Counted from the stretch's first letter, positions 43,586 through 58,956 are shown. The stretch: 64,000 nt of DNA from Candidula unifasciata (GCA_905116865.2 CAJHNH020002079.1:463866-527865); one strand, 5' to 3'. Program-made: numbers and translations. The notes: generated from the sequence alone by a model not told the origin.

Positions 43586-43750
43586 CAGTGGCTCTCAACT
43601 TGCCTAATGTCACGACCCTTTAATACAGTTCCCTCATGTTGTGACGACCCCCCAAACAATTATTTTCCTTCAATAAATGTGTTTCCTGATGGTCTGTGAC
43701 AGGGTTGTTCGAACCAAAAAGGGTCGCGACCGGTAGGTTGAGAACCACTG
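43586..43750. mobile_element. SPIN-like non-autonomous hAT element, 165 bp
   Basis: Inverted ends CAGTGGCTCTCAACTTGCC and (complement of the right end) CAGTGGTTCTCAACCTACC. Subterminal blocks CACGACCCTTTAATACAG, CCTCATGTTGTGACGACCCC, and towards the other end CCTGATGGTCTGTGACAGGG and AAAGGGTCGCGACC match, in order, what I recall of the SPIN (Space Invaders) consensus from tetrapods and some invertebrates. The interior is deleted and no transposase is present. The flanking octamers (TTATAGTA / CTATGTGG) do not clearly match. Confidence 0.82.
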
Positions 43751-43974
43751 CTATGTGGTGTCTTATTCTGGGTAATGTTTTCACATTACAGCTCTATACC
43801 AATAGGTGTTGGAAATATCTACCACGCTTCATCTGGCACTTGCTGATTTTCTGGGACTCATAAGTATGCTCTCTTGGATACTGGGGCACGTTTCTTCAGA
43901 AACAAATGCTCTACCATGGCGACGCACATTATGAACACTAATAATACTGCAAATTTAAAAAATAAATAAATTGC

Positions 43975-44374
43975 TTACAGTATTAGGATGAGGCACTTGA
44001 GTATCCGATATGCCGGAGTACAAGGAAATAAGCAAGCTGATATACTTGCAGGTAAGGCTACTGTGAAACCCGGACACCCATGGACCAAGCTGATATACTG
44101 AAATAGATTTTCTGTTGCTTGATTAATCTATGAGATTTAAGACGTTTGCGTGAACCAGTTGAGTACTGTGAATCTGCAATCATGATCAGACTGCAAGAAT
44201 AGCAAGTTAAATTGGGTGTCGGCAAAAAAGAACACTACGCGGGTAGCCAAAGAAGAATAATAAACCAACACAGAACTGGTGTCGTCAGCCGTTATACGCT
44301 GCGGAATTTACTGAGGAGGGGATCCGACCACTGATGGACTGAGTGGTTCGACGTGCAATGAGGATAATTCGTCG
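43975..44374 (+). mobile_element. LINE RNH-A copy 2, 3' end feeding into the tetranucleotide array
   Basis: YAGVQGNKQADILAGKA (last RNase H motif, His replaced by Tyr), then ACCAACACAGAACTGGTGTC and TTTACTGAGGAGGGGATCCG, colinear with 1165-1500, ending GCAATGAGGATAA before the CTAA repeats. Many stops; an old copy. Its tail position corresponds exactly to the (AACT)n tail of the 1.5-kb copy. Confidence 0.8.
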
Positions 44375-48850
<4,476 letters not shown>

Positions 48851-49185
48851 GAATTAACAAAATACTCAGGGAAAAACATAATAAATTGTCGAACAACCAC
48901 AATCGACTATCTGTCACATTAAGAAACACACGCTCAACCAGAAATACCCGTTCTTTAACAATTAACACCATTAGAGCTAAGATAAATTACTTAAACACTG
49001 GCAGTGATATTCTAAACTAACAGTTACATGTCACTTGAAATAGGACGTAATACACAAATTTAATTACCTTACACAAATAACTGATTTTAAAAGTCTACAG
49101 TCATTAAACATACATCATGTAAAGCATGGGAATCATTGTTTGACTTTATATTATTGCCGCATTTACACTAGATAAAGTCAATAGA
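48851..49185. other. No gene recognised
   Basis: AT-rich sequence after the array; nothing supportable. Confidence 0.55.
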
Positions 49186-49189
49186 GTAC

Positions 49190-49400
49190 AGTAGCCTTTT
49201 TAAGTCCGTCGCGCATTGGTCTATGATGTTAGATTCATACATATACAGACCAATTAACACGCAGTGGGCGATTTGGCCAACATCACCTTCTTCTTCTTCT
49301 TCTCTTCCACCTTGTACCTCATCCCACTGCCGCCTTTATCTCCATGAACATTACCTGCTATCTGTTTCAGGCTGTGTCGACCTGGAAACCAAGGTCTGCT
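49190..49400 (-). mobile_element. SINE-A fragment with a CTTCTT insertion
   Basis: Plus-strand TATACAGACCAATTAACACG, GGGCGATTTGGCCAACATCA, a CTTCTTCTTCTTCTCTTCC interruption, then CAGGCTGTGTCGACCTGG. Head missing. Confidence 0.6.
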
Positions 49401-49409
49401 TGTGATCGT

Positions 49410-49700
49410 ACTCTGATTCATAACGACAAACTCGTTCTTGTGACAAACTTGACGGTTTTTATGAGTTCCCCGTTAGTTTTATACAACTCTGAGTATAGAG
49501 TTGACTCGCTGCTCAAGTATTCCCTTGTTAATGGGCTGAACAAGGGACATTCTTGCAGGACATGTTCTGTAGTCTGCACACACAGCCCACAAGGGTACAA
49601 CGGTGAACTACTTGGACGAAACCTGTGCACATGCTATTTAAGTTTGTTGAATAATGACCTGCCCATGCCGGTCAAGTAAGTGGTGGTCATCTCTGACTAG
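49410..49700 (-). mobile_element. LINE RNH-C 3' end
   Basis: Minus strand gives PLYPCGLCVQTTEHVLQECP, LYSELYKTNGEL and TVKFVTRTSLSL: the Cys-containing C-terminus (CPCG...TTEHVLQECP) after RNase H in invertebrate LINEs. It complements the RTGHNR piece at 3.8 kb. Confidence 0.7.
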
Positions 49701-49944
49701 ATGCTGTTCTGACACTTCTGACACACTGGATCACCCGGTTCCCCCCCCCCCTTTTTTTTTTCCATTTTTAAAGTATGCTACCGCGGGAATCCATGGTCAG
49801 TTTGGAATAAAAAGATCTATCTTGATCTAACGTTTATGTAGTGTCCTAAAGCGTACAATGATGACCTGTCGATGTCGGTCAAGTAAGTGGTAGTCATCAA
49901 TGGCTTGATTCTGTTCACTTCTGACGCAATGGATGGTCCATTTT

Positions 49945-51245
49945 TTTTTTCTTAAAGCATGTTACCGCAGGAATCTAAGGTCAGTTTTGAAAAGAAAGAT
50001 CAAGATTATGATGCCGCAAGAAACCAAGGTCAATTTTGAATAGAAAGATCAAGATTATGTTACAGCAAGAAACCAAGGTCAATTTTCAATAGAAAGATCA
50101 AGATTATGTTACCGCAAGAAACCAAGGTAAATTTTCAATAAAAAAAAAAAAATTATGTTACCGAACGAAACCAAGGTCAATTTGGAATAGAAAGATCAAG
50201 ATAATGTTACGCCAGGAAACTAAGGTCAATTTTAAATAGAAAGATCAACATTATGTTACAGCAAGAAGCCAATGTCAATTTTCAATGGAAAGATAAAGAT
50301 TATGTTACGAAGAAAGTAAGGTCAATCTGGAATAGAAAGATCAAGATTATGTTACAGCAAGAAACCAAGGTCAATTTTGAATAGAAAGATCAAGATTATG
50401 TTACACCGCAAGAAACCAAGGTCAATTTTAAATAGAAAGATTAAGATTATGATACCGAAGAAAACCAAGGTCAGTTTTGAATAGAAAGATCAAGACTATG
50501 TTACCGCAAGAAACCAAGGTCAATTTTCAATAGAAAGAAATAGATTATGTTACCAAAGGAAACTAAGGTCAATCTGGAATAGAAAGATCAAGATTATGTT
50601 ACAGCAAAAAACCAAGGTCGATTTTGAATAGAAAGATCAAGATTATGATACCGAAGGAAACCAAGATCAATTTGGAATAGAAAGATCAAGATTATGTTAC
50701 AGCAAGAAACCAAGGTCAATTTTGAATAGAAAGATCAAGATTATGTTACACCGCAAGAAACCAAGATCAATTTTAAATAGAAAGATTAAGATTATGATAC
50801 TGAAGAAAACCAAGGTCAGTTTTGAATAGAAAGATCAAGATTATGTTACTGCAAGAAATCAAGGTCAGTTTTGAATAGAAAGATCAAGATTTTGTTGCCG
50901 AAAGAAACCAAGGTCAATTTTGAAGAAAAAAAATATCAAGATTATGTTACGGCAGGAAACTAAGGTCAATTTTAAATAGAAAGATCAACATTATGTTATC
51001 GCAAGAAACCAAGATCAATTTTCAATAGAAAGATCAAGATTATGTTACAGCAAGAAACCAAGGTCAATTTTGAATAGAAAGATCAAGATTATGTTACCGC
51101 AAGAAACCAAGGTCAATTTTAAATGGAAAGATTAAGATTATGATACCGAAGGAAACCAAGGTCAGTTTTGAATAGAAAGATCAAGATTATGTTACCGCAA
51201 GTAACCAAGGTCAATTTTCAATAGAAAGATCTATCTTGATACAGA
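49945..51245. repeat. 49-bp minisatellite, about 26 copies
   Basis: Unit GAAACCAAGGTCAATTTT, GAATAGAAAGATCAAGATTA, TGTTACCGCAA. Copies vary considerably. The segment before it (49.63-49.83 kb) is duplicated at 49.85-50.0 kb, and AGAAAGATCTATCTTGAT marks both the first flank and the last unit. Confidence 0.9.
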
Positions 51246-51249
51246 TTAG

Positions 51250-51840
51250 CCCTCGGATCCGCAGGCAAAGGTCTAACCACAAACACGATAAACCAGCTAG
51301 CTACATACTAAATCTCCCAGATAAGACAACAACAAGAAACCAACAGCAACAAAAACCCAGCCAAGAACTCCACACAGTCTACTTACAAAACACATGATGA
51401 TCCTCCAAATCCGCCATGTTTTATGAAATGCTGTGAGGCCTAGATGTCGTAATAACTGAAATCCGCTATGAAAGACTGTAACTAAATCCGTCAGTTTGTG
51501 ATCATTGTCAGAGTCTATCTAAGATAGCTAGATCTTAACTCTTTCAAGACCAGCCTGACATTACTCCTTAACTCCTGAGAATGTGTAGTTTAAAACAGCC
51601 AGTGTTTTAGTCCAGAGAAATCAAAATAATAACACTGTGAGACAGGAAGCTAAAACGATACAACAGTTCATATGTAATGGGCTAAAACGTTATAGCAATT
51701 ATGATGTAACGGGCTAAAACGTTATAACAATCTGATGTAATGTGGTAGTCATTGCTGGCCACATTCTGTTCATATATATATATACATACGGGATGGTAAA
51801 ACGTTATAACAGTTATGATGTAATGAGCTAATGATACTTT
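51250..51840. other. No gene; short degenerate repeat GGCTAAAACGTTATA
   Basis: Mostly unassigned. At 51650-51835 a unit with GCTAAAACGTTATAACAATT and ATGATGTAA recurs four times, irregularly spaced. Confidence 0.5.
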
Positions 51841-51844
51841 TTTT

Positions 51845-52065
51845 TTTCCCTTCGCGTCACCAATTGTAAACTTCAGCCGGAAAGTTCTAGAATGAAATAG
51901 TGGCCTTTTGCGACATACTTGTTCAACGAGGGGGGGGGGGGGGCAGTGGGTCTAGGGGTCTACCCCCCCCCCCCCCCCCTCAACCAAATGAGGTCTAGGA
52001 ATCCACACAGGGAAATGTGACATCAGTCTGAGATATAAGAAGAGTCGGAGATGACACCGTCTTCA
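51845..52065 (-). mobile_element. SINE-C with expanded poly-G/poly-C
   Basis: TTCGCGTCACCAATTGTAAA, GGAAAGTTCTAG, then long G and C runs (51931-51943, 51963-51979), ATGAGGTCTAGGAATCCACA, and an extension GAAGAGTCGGAGATGACACC that also follows the 56.7-kb copy, so some copies have a longer 5' end than the 280-bp form. Confidence 0.7.
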
Positions 52066-52264
52066 AGCTAACTCATAAACGGTTGAAAAGTTACAGGGCC
52101 ATGAAAGAGTTGAGCCTAACAAAAAGAAGCTACAATTACACAGATGCAGAGATAGCCGCCGTTTCTCATCCAGTTCACAGAAAGAAGAAAGGAAGGTATT
52201 TGTGTCACCGTAAACGCCTGCAGGGATACGTAAAGTGCACCATGAGGAGAATTAAAATACCTAC

Positions 52265-52345
52265 TGGGACTTATTGTGAACCTCTGTGGCACAGTGGTTA
52301 GCGTGCTTGCTGTGGTAGGGTTCAAAACCCATCAATGGCAGGATA
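52265..52345 (+). mobile_element. tRNA-like SINE head fragment
   Basis: A box-like TGTGGCACAGTGGTTAGCG and, at tRNA spacing, B box-like GGGTTCAAAACCC. No matching body follows that I recognise. Confidence 0.5.
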
Positions 52346-52382
52346 TTCCGTGACCAGCTCGGTTCTGTCGTTACTAGGAGCA

Positions 52383-53895
52383 CGGAAGTTGTAACTTATA
52401 TTAAAAACATCCTTCAGCATGGAGCACAGAAGTTTGAATTTTAATCAAAACATCCTTCAACATAGAAAACGGAAGTTTGAATTTACATCAACACTTGTTC
52501 CAACATTGAACACAAGAGTGGGAATTTACACCAACACTTGGTTTAGGTTGAGACGACGAATAAACATCATGGCACAAGGACAGTAACATATAAATGCTCA
52601 CTTTTACTTCTGACGCAAGCCTGGGCTTGAACCCAGGACATCCAGTACTCGAGGCGGACGCCAAGCCAGGAAACCACGCAGCCCCAAAAATGTTAAATTT
52701 TAAAATACTTGCAGCGACCTGGAATCGAACCTTGGTCATCCGCCTAGCGGGCGAGTATTCTACCACTATACCACCGATACCTAAACACTTGGTCCAACAT
52801 GGAACACAAGAGTGTGAATTTACATCAACACTTGGTCTAACGTGGAACACAAGAGTGTGAATTTACACCAACACTTGGTCCACCATGGAACATAAGAGTG
52901 TGAATTTACACCAACACTTGGTCCAACATGGAACACAAGAGTGTGAATTTACATCAACACTTGGTCCACCATGGAACACAAGAGTGAGAATTTACATCAA
53001 CACTTGGTCCAACATGGAACACAAGAGTGTGAATTTGCATCAACACTTGGTCCACCATGGAACACAAGAGTGTGAATTTACATCAACACTTGGTCCACCA
53101 TGGAACATACTAGTGTGAATTTACATCAAAACTTGGTCCACCATGGAACATAAGAATGTGAATTTACATCAAAACTTGGTCCACCATGGAACATAAGAGT
53201 GTGAATTTACATCAACACTTGGTCCACCATGAAACATAAGAGTGTGAATTTACATAAACACTTGGTCCAATATGGAACATAAGAGTGTGAATTTACATCA
53301 ACACTTGGTCCACCATGGAACATACGAGTGTGAGTTTACATCAACACTTGGTCCAACATGGAACACAAGAGTGTGAATTTACATCAACACTTGGTCCACC
53401 ATGGAACATAAGAGTGTGAATTTACATCAACACTTGGTCCACCATGGAACATAAGAGTGTGAATTTACATCAACACTTGGTCCACCATGGAACATAAGAG
53501 TGTGAATTTTCACCAACACTTGGTCCACCATGGAACATAAGAGTGTGAATTTACATCAACACTTGGTTTACCATAGAACATAAGAGTGTGAATTTACACC
53601 AACACTTGGTCCACCATGGAACATAAGAGTGTAAATTTACATCAACACTTGGTCCAACATGGAACACAAGAGTGTGAATTTACATCAACACTTGGTCCAC
53701 CATGGAACATAAGAGTGTGAATTTACATCAACACTTGGTCCACCATGGAACATACGAGTGTGAATTTACATCAACACTTGGTCCACCATGGAACACAAGA
53801 GTGCGAATTTACACCAACACTTGGTCCAACATGGAACACAAGAGTGTGAATTTACATCAACACTTGGTCCACCATGGAACATGAAATTCTGAATT
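52383..53895. repeat. 43-bp minisatellite, about 29 copies, interrupted by a SINE
   Basis: Unit TTTACATCAACACTTGGTCC, ACCATGGAACATAAGAGTGT, GAA. Regular from 52790; degenerate copies on the left are cut by a SINE-D at 52543-52783. Forward frames of HKSVNLHQHL type are artefacts. Confidence 0.95.
52543..52783 (-). mobile_element. SINE-D with two tRNA-like modules, in the minisatellite
   Basis: Minus-strand order: a tRNA-Gly-like module at 52781-52711 (GGTGGTATAGTGGTAGAATA, then GGTTCGATTCC), an AT-rich linker, a second tRNA-like head with GGGTTCAAGCCC, then a short SINE-D body. AACACTTGGT stands at both ends (52533-52542 and 52784-52793), but it is also part of every repeat unit. The first module has poor acceptor and T stems, so it is not a working tRNA gene. 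Confidence 0.7.
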
Positions 53896-53975
53896 TACAT
53901 GAAAACAATATGGAAAACAGAGGTTTCAATTTAGAACAAAACTATATCTAGTATTAAAGACAACATTTTGGATCT

Positions 53976-54116
53976 GAATGAATGAATGAATGAATGAATG
54001 AATGAATGAATGAATGAATGAATGAATGAATGAATGAATGAATAAATGAATGAATGAATGAATGAATGAATGAATGAATGAATGAATGAATGAATGAATG
54101 AATGAATGAATGAATA
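53976..54116. repeat. (AATG)n microsatellite
   Basis: Uniform GAATGAAT run with single GAATAAAT variants; the minus-strand FIHS frame is an artefact. Confidence 0.96.
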
Positions 54117-54454
54117 AAAAATTAAAATCACTGCACTGGGGACTTTCCCATGCGTGCTACATCCCCTTCTTTGGTAACAACGAAGAGTTGAAATGTTATT
54201 CAAACCAGTTGAAACCTGATTAAAAGTCCCCCTCTGCTTCCCCTTCAATGCTAGTATCTTCCAGAACCTCAACTTACTATGAAAATGTAAAAGTATATCA
54301 ACATTACACCCAGCCTGCACCACAGAAACAGAGCTTTAACATACAACAAATTTACATAAAACATACAACACAACAGCTTAAATTTACCGGAAAACAATGT
54401 CCAGCATGCAGCAGGAAAGCGTGAATTTACAAACAATTTACGCCTAGTACTGAA

Positions 54455-55010
54455 GTTTGAATTCACAACAAAACTACGTTCATCATGGAACACAAGAGGC
54501 TGTAATTTACAACACAAACTACGTCCAACATGGAACACAAGAGGTTGTAATTTACAACAAAAAACCACACCACCCAGAGCTGTAATTTACAACAAAAACA
54601 CAAGAAGCTGTAATTTAAGAGGCTGTAAAAACTACGTCCACCATGGAACACAAGAGGCTGTAATTTACAACAAAACTACGTCCACCGTTGTAATTTACAA
54701 CAAAACCACATCCACCATGGAACACAAGAGGTTGTAATTTACAACAAAACCACATCCACCATGGAACACAAGAGGTTGTAATTTACAACAAAACCACATC
54801 CACCATGGAACACAAGAGGCTGTAATTTACAACAAAACCACATCCACCATGGAACACAAGAGGTTGTAATTTACAACAAAACCACGTCCACCATGGAACA
54901 CAAGAGGTTGTAATTTACAACAAAACTACGTCCATCATAGAACACAAGAAGCTGTAATTTAAAACAAAACTACATCCACCACTGAACACAAAAGGTTGTA
55001 ATTTACAACA
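54455..55010. repeat. 44-bp minisatellite, about 12 copies
   Basis: Unit AACACAAGAGGTTGTAATTT, ACAACAAAACCACATCCACC, ATGG. It shares CATGGAACACAAGAG and TGTAATTTACA...CAA with the 43-bp array, so the two are related. Confidence 0.93.
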
Positions 55011-55014
55011 ACCG

Positions 55015-55395
55015 TCAGAGTAAACCAACCGAGTATAAAACCACCTGTAAATATAACCTCTAACTCCGCTCGGATTTCAACCCGAAGCCCTGGCAAGTAA
55101 TAGCTGGTGATATCAAATAATATTTTACGCCCCCTGTGAAGACTATCAAAATAACGATGAATGAGGTAGATAATACGAAAGACAAAATTCTTGATTCCAA
55201 CAGCGATAATGAATTCCAGAACTGTTGGTGCTCTGGCCAACAGCGAAAGCAAAACTCTAAAGAAATATACACTTGACCAATGAAGCGTGGACTAATGCAC
55301 GCTTAGCTGATTTCAAGGCAGCTTGGTAAGGTATACATCAGCTTTGAAATCTTTCTGGCAGGTCAAGTATGCAATAGACCCCGGCTTTGTTTTCT
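55015..55395. other. No gene confidently recognised
   Basis: Two overlapping minus-strand frames (54959-55252 and 55060-55272) are hydrophobic (for example LEFIIAVGIKNFVFRIIYLI) but have no recognisable domain, and the first ends inside the 44-bp array. GGTTGAAATCC near 55.08 kb could be a degraded B box. Confidence 0.35.
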
Positions 55396-55398
55396 TGT

Positions 55399-55758
55399 CT
55401 AGAGAAATGTATACTTGTCTAGAGAAATGTATACTTGTCTTGTGGCTCTAGACACCGTCTGTGACGGAGGAGGTGGTGAAATAAATTTCATAATTCCGAC
55501 ATATCGGGGTTTGAAGGTAGCTGCCGAAGATTTGGTAACAGACTGCTTGGTTTTGATTTTGACAACGGTATGACCGTGGTGACGACACGAAGATGGGCAC
55601 AGGATATAAGTGACTCCTTGAGTATGAAAGTACATGAGGCGGGAGAACTGGCGAGAGACCGACTTTCTTTCAGGCAGACTGTGATGAGAGCGACGTTCTG
55701 CAAAGGACCTGCTATATGATGATGATGGGGATGGCCGTGGCGGGGGAAATAAATACAT
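55399..55758 (-). CDS. Candidate exon or ORF, unrecognised, 119 codons
   Basis: ATG at 55758. The frame opens with MYLFPPPRPSPSSSY, has a basic/Ser-rich stretch (RSFAERRSHHSLPERKSVS), a central part with CPSSCRHHGH, and ends with SPPPPS and a short tail. Composition is more even than the surrounding repeats and it does not overlap a recognised element. No known domain, and a competing 71-codon frame exists, so chance is likely enough to keep confidence low. Confidence 0.22.
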   Translation of the reverse strand: MYLFPPPRPSPSSSYSRSFAERRSHHSLPERKSVSRQFSRLMYFHTQGVTYILCPSSCRHHGHTVVKIKTKQSVTKSSAATFKPRYVGIMKFISPPPPSQTVSRATRQVYISLDKYTFL

Positions 55759-55938
55759 TCAAGTGGATCAGGAGGTGGTGAAATGACGCTGACGTTGGCT
55801 AGGCCACGTTATGAGAAAATCTGATCACGATATAACTAGAATGAGTACTTTTTTATCAGCCGACCACAAACTGGGAAATTCCAAGGGTCACGGGAAGTCA
55901 AATATGTCAGGTGATGGTAGTTTAAGAATATAGTTTTG

Positions 55939-55967
55939 GTTAGGTTAGGGTTAGAGTTAGGGTTATG
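55939..55967 (+). repeat. Short interstitial telomere-like repeat
   Basis: GGTTAGGTTAGGGTTAGAG then TTAGGGTTATG: degenerate TTAGGG units, the telomere repeat of molluscs and vertebrates. Only about five units. Confidence 0.6.
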
Positions 55968-55979
55968 TTAAGGCGCGAA

Positions 55980-56725
55980 AACCTTGGCTTTCAAAGAAAC
56001 GCGCTAATGCACAGAAAACATGGAAAACCCGCTCTTCCCACGCTCTAAAATATTGGACTGTCCCATGACGTTATTTGTGGTGGGCTAAAAAGAAAGCACC
56101 CTATAATGTCGTGCAATGTAACTTAAAGGAGACAATAAATCGAGACAGATTAGATACAAACAGATTAATATCCTTATCAGTCTGGATGGTAGAACAGCAA
56201 GGCAGATACCAAGTTGAACCTCTCGAAACAAGTTTTGTGGTGCTGGGGTGTCTGTGGATTACCTACCTCCCCGGGCAGCAGCTAGAAATGCCCTGTACCA
56301 GTTCTAAAGGAAATATGGGTTGTGTTTCTGCCTTTCCCTTTAACACGTAGCTAAGGTGGGGCTCACAGTGTGCTCATTCCCCGCCACCAGATTGCCTGCA
56401 GGTTTCGCTGAGCTCTTCATGTCTCTAAGCATGGCCTAAGCATGAGTAGTTGGGGCAACTGGATCGTCACGACCTGAGTCCCTGTGCCTTCACGATAGTT
56501 TCCGGTATTCAGGGGGGTTAGCATACTTGTTTCCATTCCTAAGACTGTTCAGCACACCTCTGGCTCCTTCCCTCCCACAGGGGGCAGTACGGTGCCAACA
56601 ACAACTCGAAACAAGTTACAATTAGGGCATTTTCAATGGTTATACTAGCCTGGTGTAACGTGAAGTTCTGGGTACGGGTAATAATGAATTCTGGGATTTC
56701 TTCGCAAGGTCACGATGAGGACATG
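55980..56725. other. No gene recognised
   Basis: A 91-codon plus-strand frame (56075-56350) has no recognisable domain; the region beyond contains poly-G/C interruptions. I cannot assign it. Confidence 0.4.
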
Positions 56726-56730
56726 AACTG

Positions 56731-56876
56731 ACATGTTGGAGCGGGGGTGGGGGTGGGGGTCAGTGGGTCTATCACCCCCTCCCCCCAACCCCCAAAGAAA
56801 ATGAGGTCTCGGAACCCATACAGGTAAATGTAACAAATTTCTTAGATATCAGAAGAGTCAGAGATGACACCGTGGT
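56731..56876 (-). mobile_element. SINE-C 5' part with G/C tracts
   Basis: Contains TCAGTGGGTCTATCACC, poly-C, AATGAGGTCTCGGAACCCAT and the extension AGAAGAGTCAGAGATGACAC shared with the 52.0-kb copy. Confidence 0.65.
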
Positions 56877-57310
56877 GCTGTTCACGTTTCCAGGCCCAGG
56901 ATTAGAGTAACTTTCTTTGTCATTCATGCCTCCTTAGGTCGATAGAGCTCTCCTATGTTGCAGGGGAATCATGTTTTCCTTATTGTGATCGCTTTAACAG
57001 TTGCCTCTTTTCACGTTTTCTCACCGCTCGCTTGCGTGATTATTTTGACGTTCTGCTACCTGGGCGACGGTTGGGGAGTATGGAAACAGTGATATTTTTC
57101 AATTCTTACGCTCCTTGTAACTGCTTTTTTTTCTGGGGGGGGGGGGGGGGGGCATAAATAATTGTTCCTTGACTTCTATCCCTGAAGATCCTTAAGATTT
57201 AAAAAAAAAAAACATTTACTTGTCTTTTACCATTTCGGTTCTATCCAACATCACAAATGTACTTCAATACCTTCGGTAATTTAAACATTCAAACATTGAA
57301 AAAAGTAATC

Positions 57311-57590
57311 CGCAGCGTGGGTTTTGTGGAGGAAAAGAGAACAGACCCACTGTCTCCCAAACAAACATGTCGTAGAATTTGAGTAATTGGGAGGGGGGGG
57401 GGTGCTGCTTTCAAAGTCGGAGTGCATCTGCCCAAGTGGCCAGGAACAATCAACTGCTAACAAACAAGCCAGTAAAACGGATGTACACGCACAACTGAGG
57501 CCCTGGCAAAAAGCGAAAGTCCAAATGGGCAAACAACCAGGACTTTTTGCCGGAGCTTACATCCAGTGACCAAGAAGAAGAACAAGAACA
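57311..57590 (+). mobile_element. SINE-C, near full length
   Basis: GAACAGACCCACTGTCTCCC, AACATGTCGTAGAATTTGAG, a poly-G run at 57391-57400, TCGGAGTGCATCTGCCC, GATGTACACGCACAACTGAG and a GAAGAAGAACAAGAAC tail. Both strands carry 60-80-codon frames without meaning. Confidence 0.8.
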
Positions 57591-57599
57591 TTAAGATTG

Positions 57600-58400
57600 G
57601 TGTAGGGGTGACAGTCTTGGTTCTTGCTGTGAACAGCATAGATCGTTAACGGGACCGAACCTTCTAAGGACCACATAAAAGTAGACTCGGACAATCAATA
57701 TGGCAATGATGGACAACTATCACAGACAGAACAAGGAAGACAAATCCAACCAAGGGAACAGGTACAAGGGGACTCAATCGTGAATGGGTGGACAGACAAT
57801 AAATACACTTAGAGACACTTAAGCCATCAATCATGTCACGAATACCCAAATCTCAGACAAGATACTTGGCACAAATCAACCAGACCACAAGTATAACCGA
57901 ACGCTGCTCGCAGTGAAAGATGTCGAAGGTGGTCAACTTTCAATGGTTTTTTTTTTTTTTTAATTCTCAGTAGAATTGAAAGTGGTACTGGAAATCTACT
58001 ATGGTTAAAAGTATTTGTCAAAATATTGCATTTATGTGTGTATGTATACGTGTTTAAATGCAATTATGTGTGTTTGCTTGTGTGCCTGTGACGTGTACTT
58101 GTAGATTTATATGTGTGTGCAAATGAGGACATGCTATGCATTTATGTCTACCTATGAATAAGAAAAAAAAAGTATATAGTGAATATCCTGTATTGAAACC
58201 AGCCGTCTTTCCAGCATATCAAAGGTCCACCACCTTCACAATGTCAGCAATGGGGGATTATGTATGTAGCATAGACCTTTACAGTCTGGTCATCTTGCAT
58301 GAACGTTAAAGTCAAAGACACAATCTGAATCGATTTTTTAAATCAAGCAATAACTATTAGGGAAATGTAACTCGGTACAGTTTAGGTTTCGGCGACGAAA
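57600..58400. other. No gene recognised
   Basis: Unassigned AT-rich sequence with poly-T (57944-57961) and an imperfect TGTGTGTATGTATACGTG stretch near 58.03 kb. Confidence 0.5.
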
Positions 58401-58404
58401 AGCC

Positions 58405-58922
58405 AAGTATTGGGACAGCTAGCCCCCCTCTTACAGCATAAGACAATCCCAATCAGCACAAAGAGACATCTTATTCAAAGCATATTTATTCCAACTCTGT
58501 CTACCAGTGCCAGACATGGTCACTCACAACACCAGTGCCAGACATGGTCACTCACAACAAACCATAAAAGAAAATTAGTAACCACGGAAATGAGATGTCT
58601 GAGAAGGGCTGTAGGAGTGATTATAAGAGATAAGATCAGGAATGAGATCATAAGAGAACAAGTCGGCACAGAACCAATTCTGGATTACATACAAAGACAG
58701 CAAGTGAAATGGTTTGCCCACTTAGAGAGAATGCCTTGTGACACCATACCATACAAAGCATACATGGAAAGAGAAGAAGGACGTAGAGCACGGGGTAGAC
58801 CAAGAACAATATGGAAGGATAACATCAGAGAAACTCTACAACAGCACGATGTGCCTATGGTCAAGGCAGCCAGAAGAGCTAGAAACAGAACCTTATATCT
58901 CCCTCGACACCCACAGCGGTAA
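58405..58922 (+). mobile_element. LINE L4 3' end, copy 3 (longest open frame)
   Basis: A 170-codon frame (58410-58922): PLLQHKTIPISTKRHLIQSI, TTEMRCLRRAVGVIIRDKI, RQQVKWFAHLERMPCDTIPY, GRPRTIWKDNIRETLQQHDV, ending LYLPRHPQR and TAA, then a short GAA tail. These are the last parts of an RTE/CR1-like reverse transcriptase ORF; the catalytic palm is missing. CCAGTGCCAGACATGGTCAC is tandemly duplicated at 58504-58550. Confidence 0.85.
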
Positions 58923-58956
58923 AAGAGGAAGTGAAGAAGAAGAAGACGAAGACGAA

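Noticed and set aside
52711..52781. tRNA-Gly gene on the minus strand
   Set aside because: D-arm and B box are recognisable, but acceptor and T stems mispair and the anticodon loop is altered (C at position 33). It sits in a SINE.
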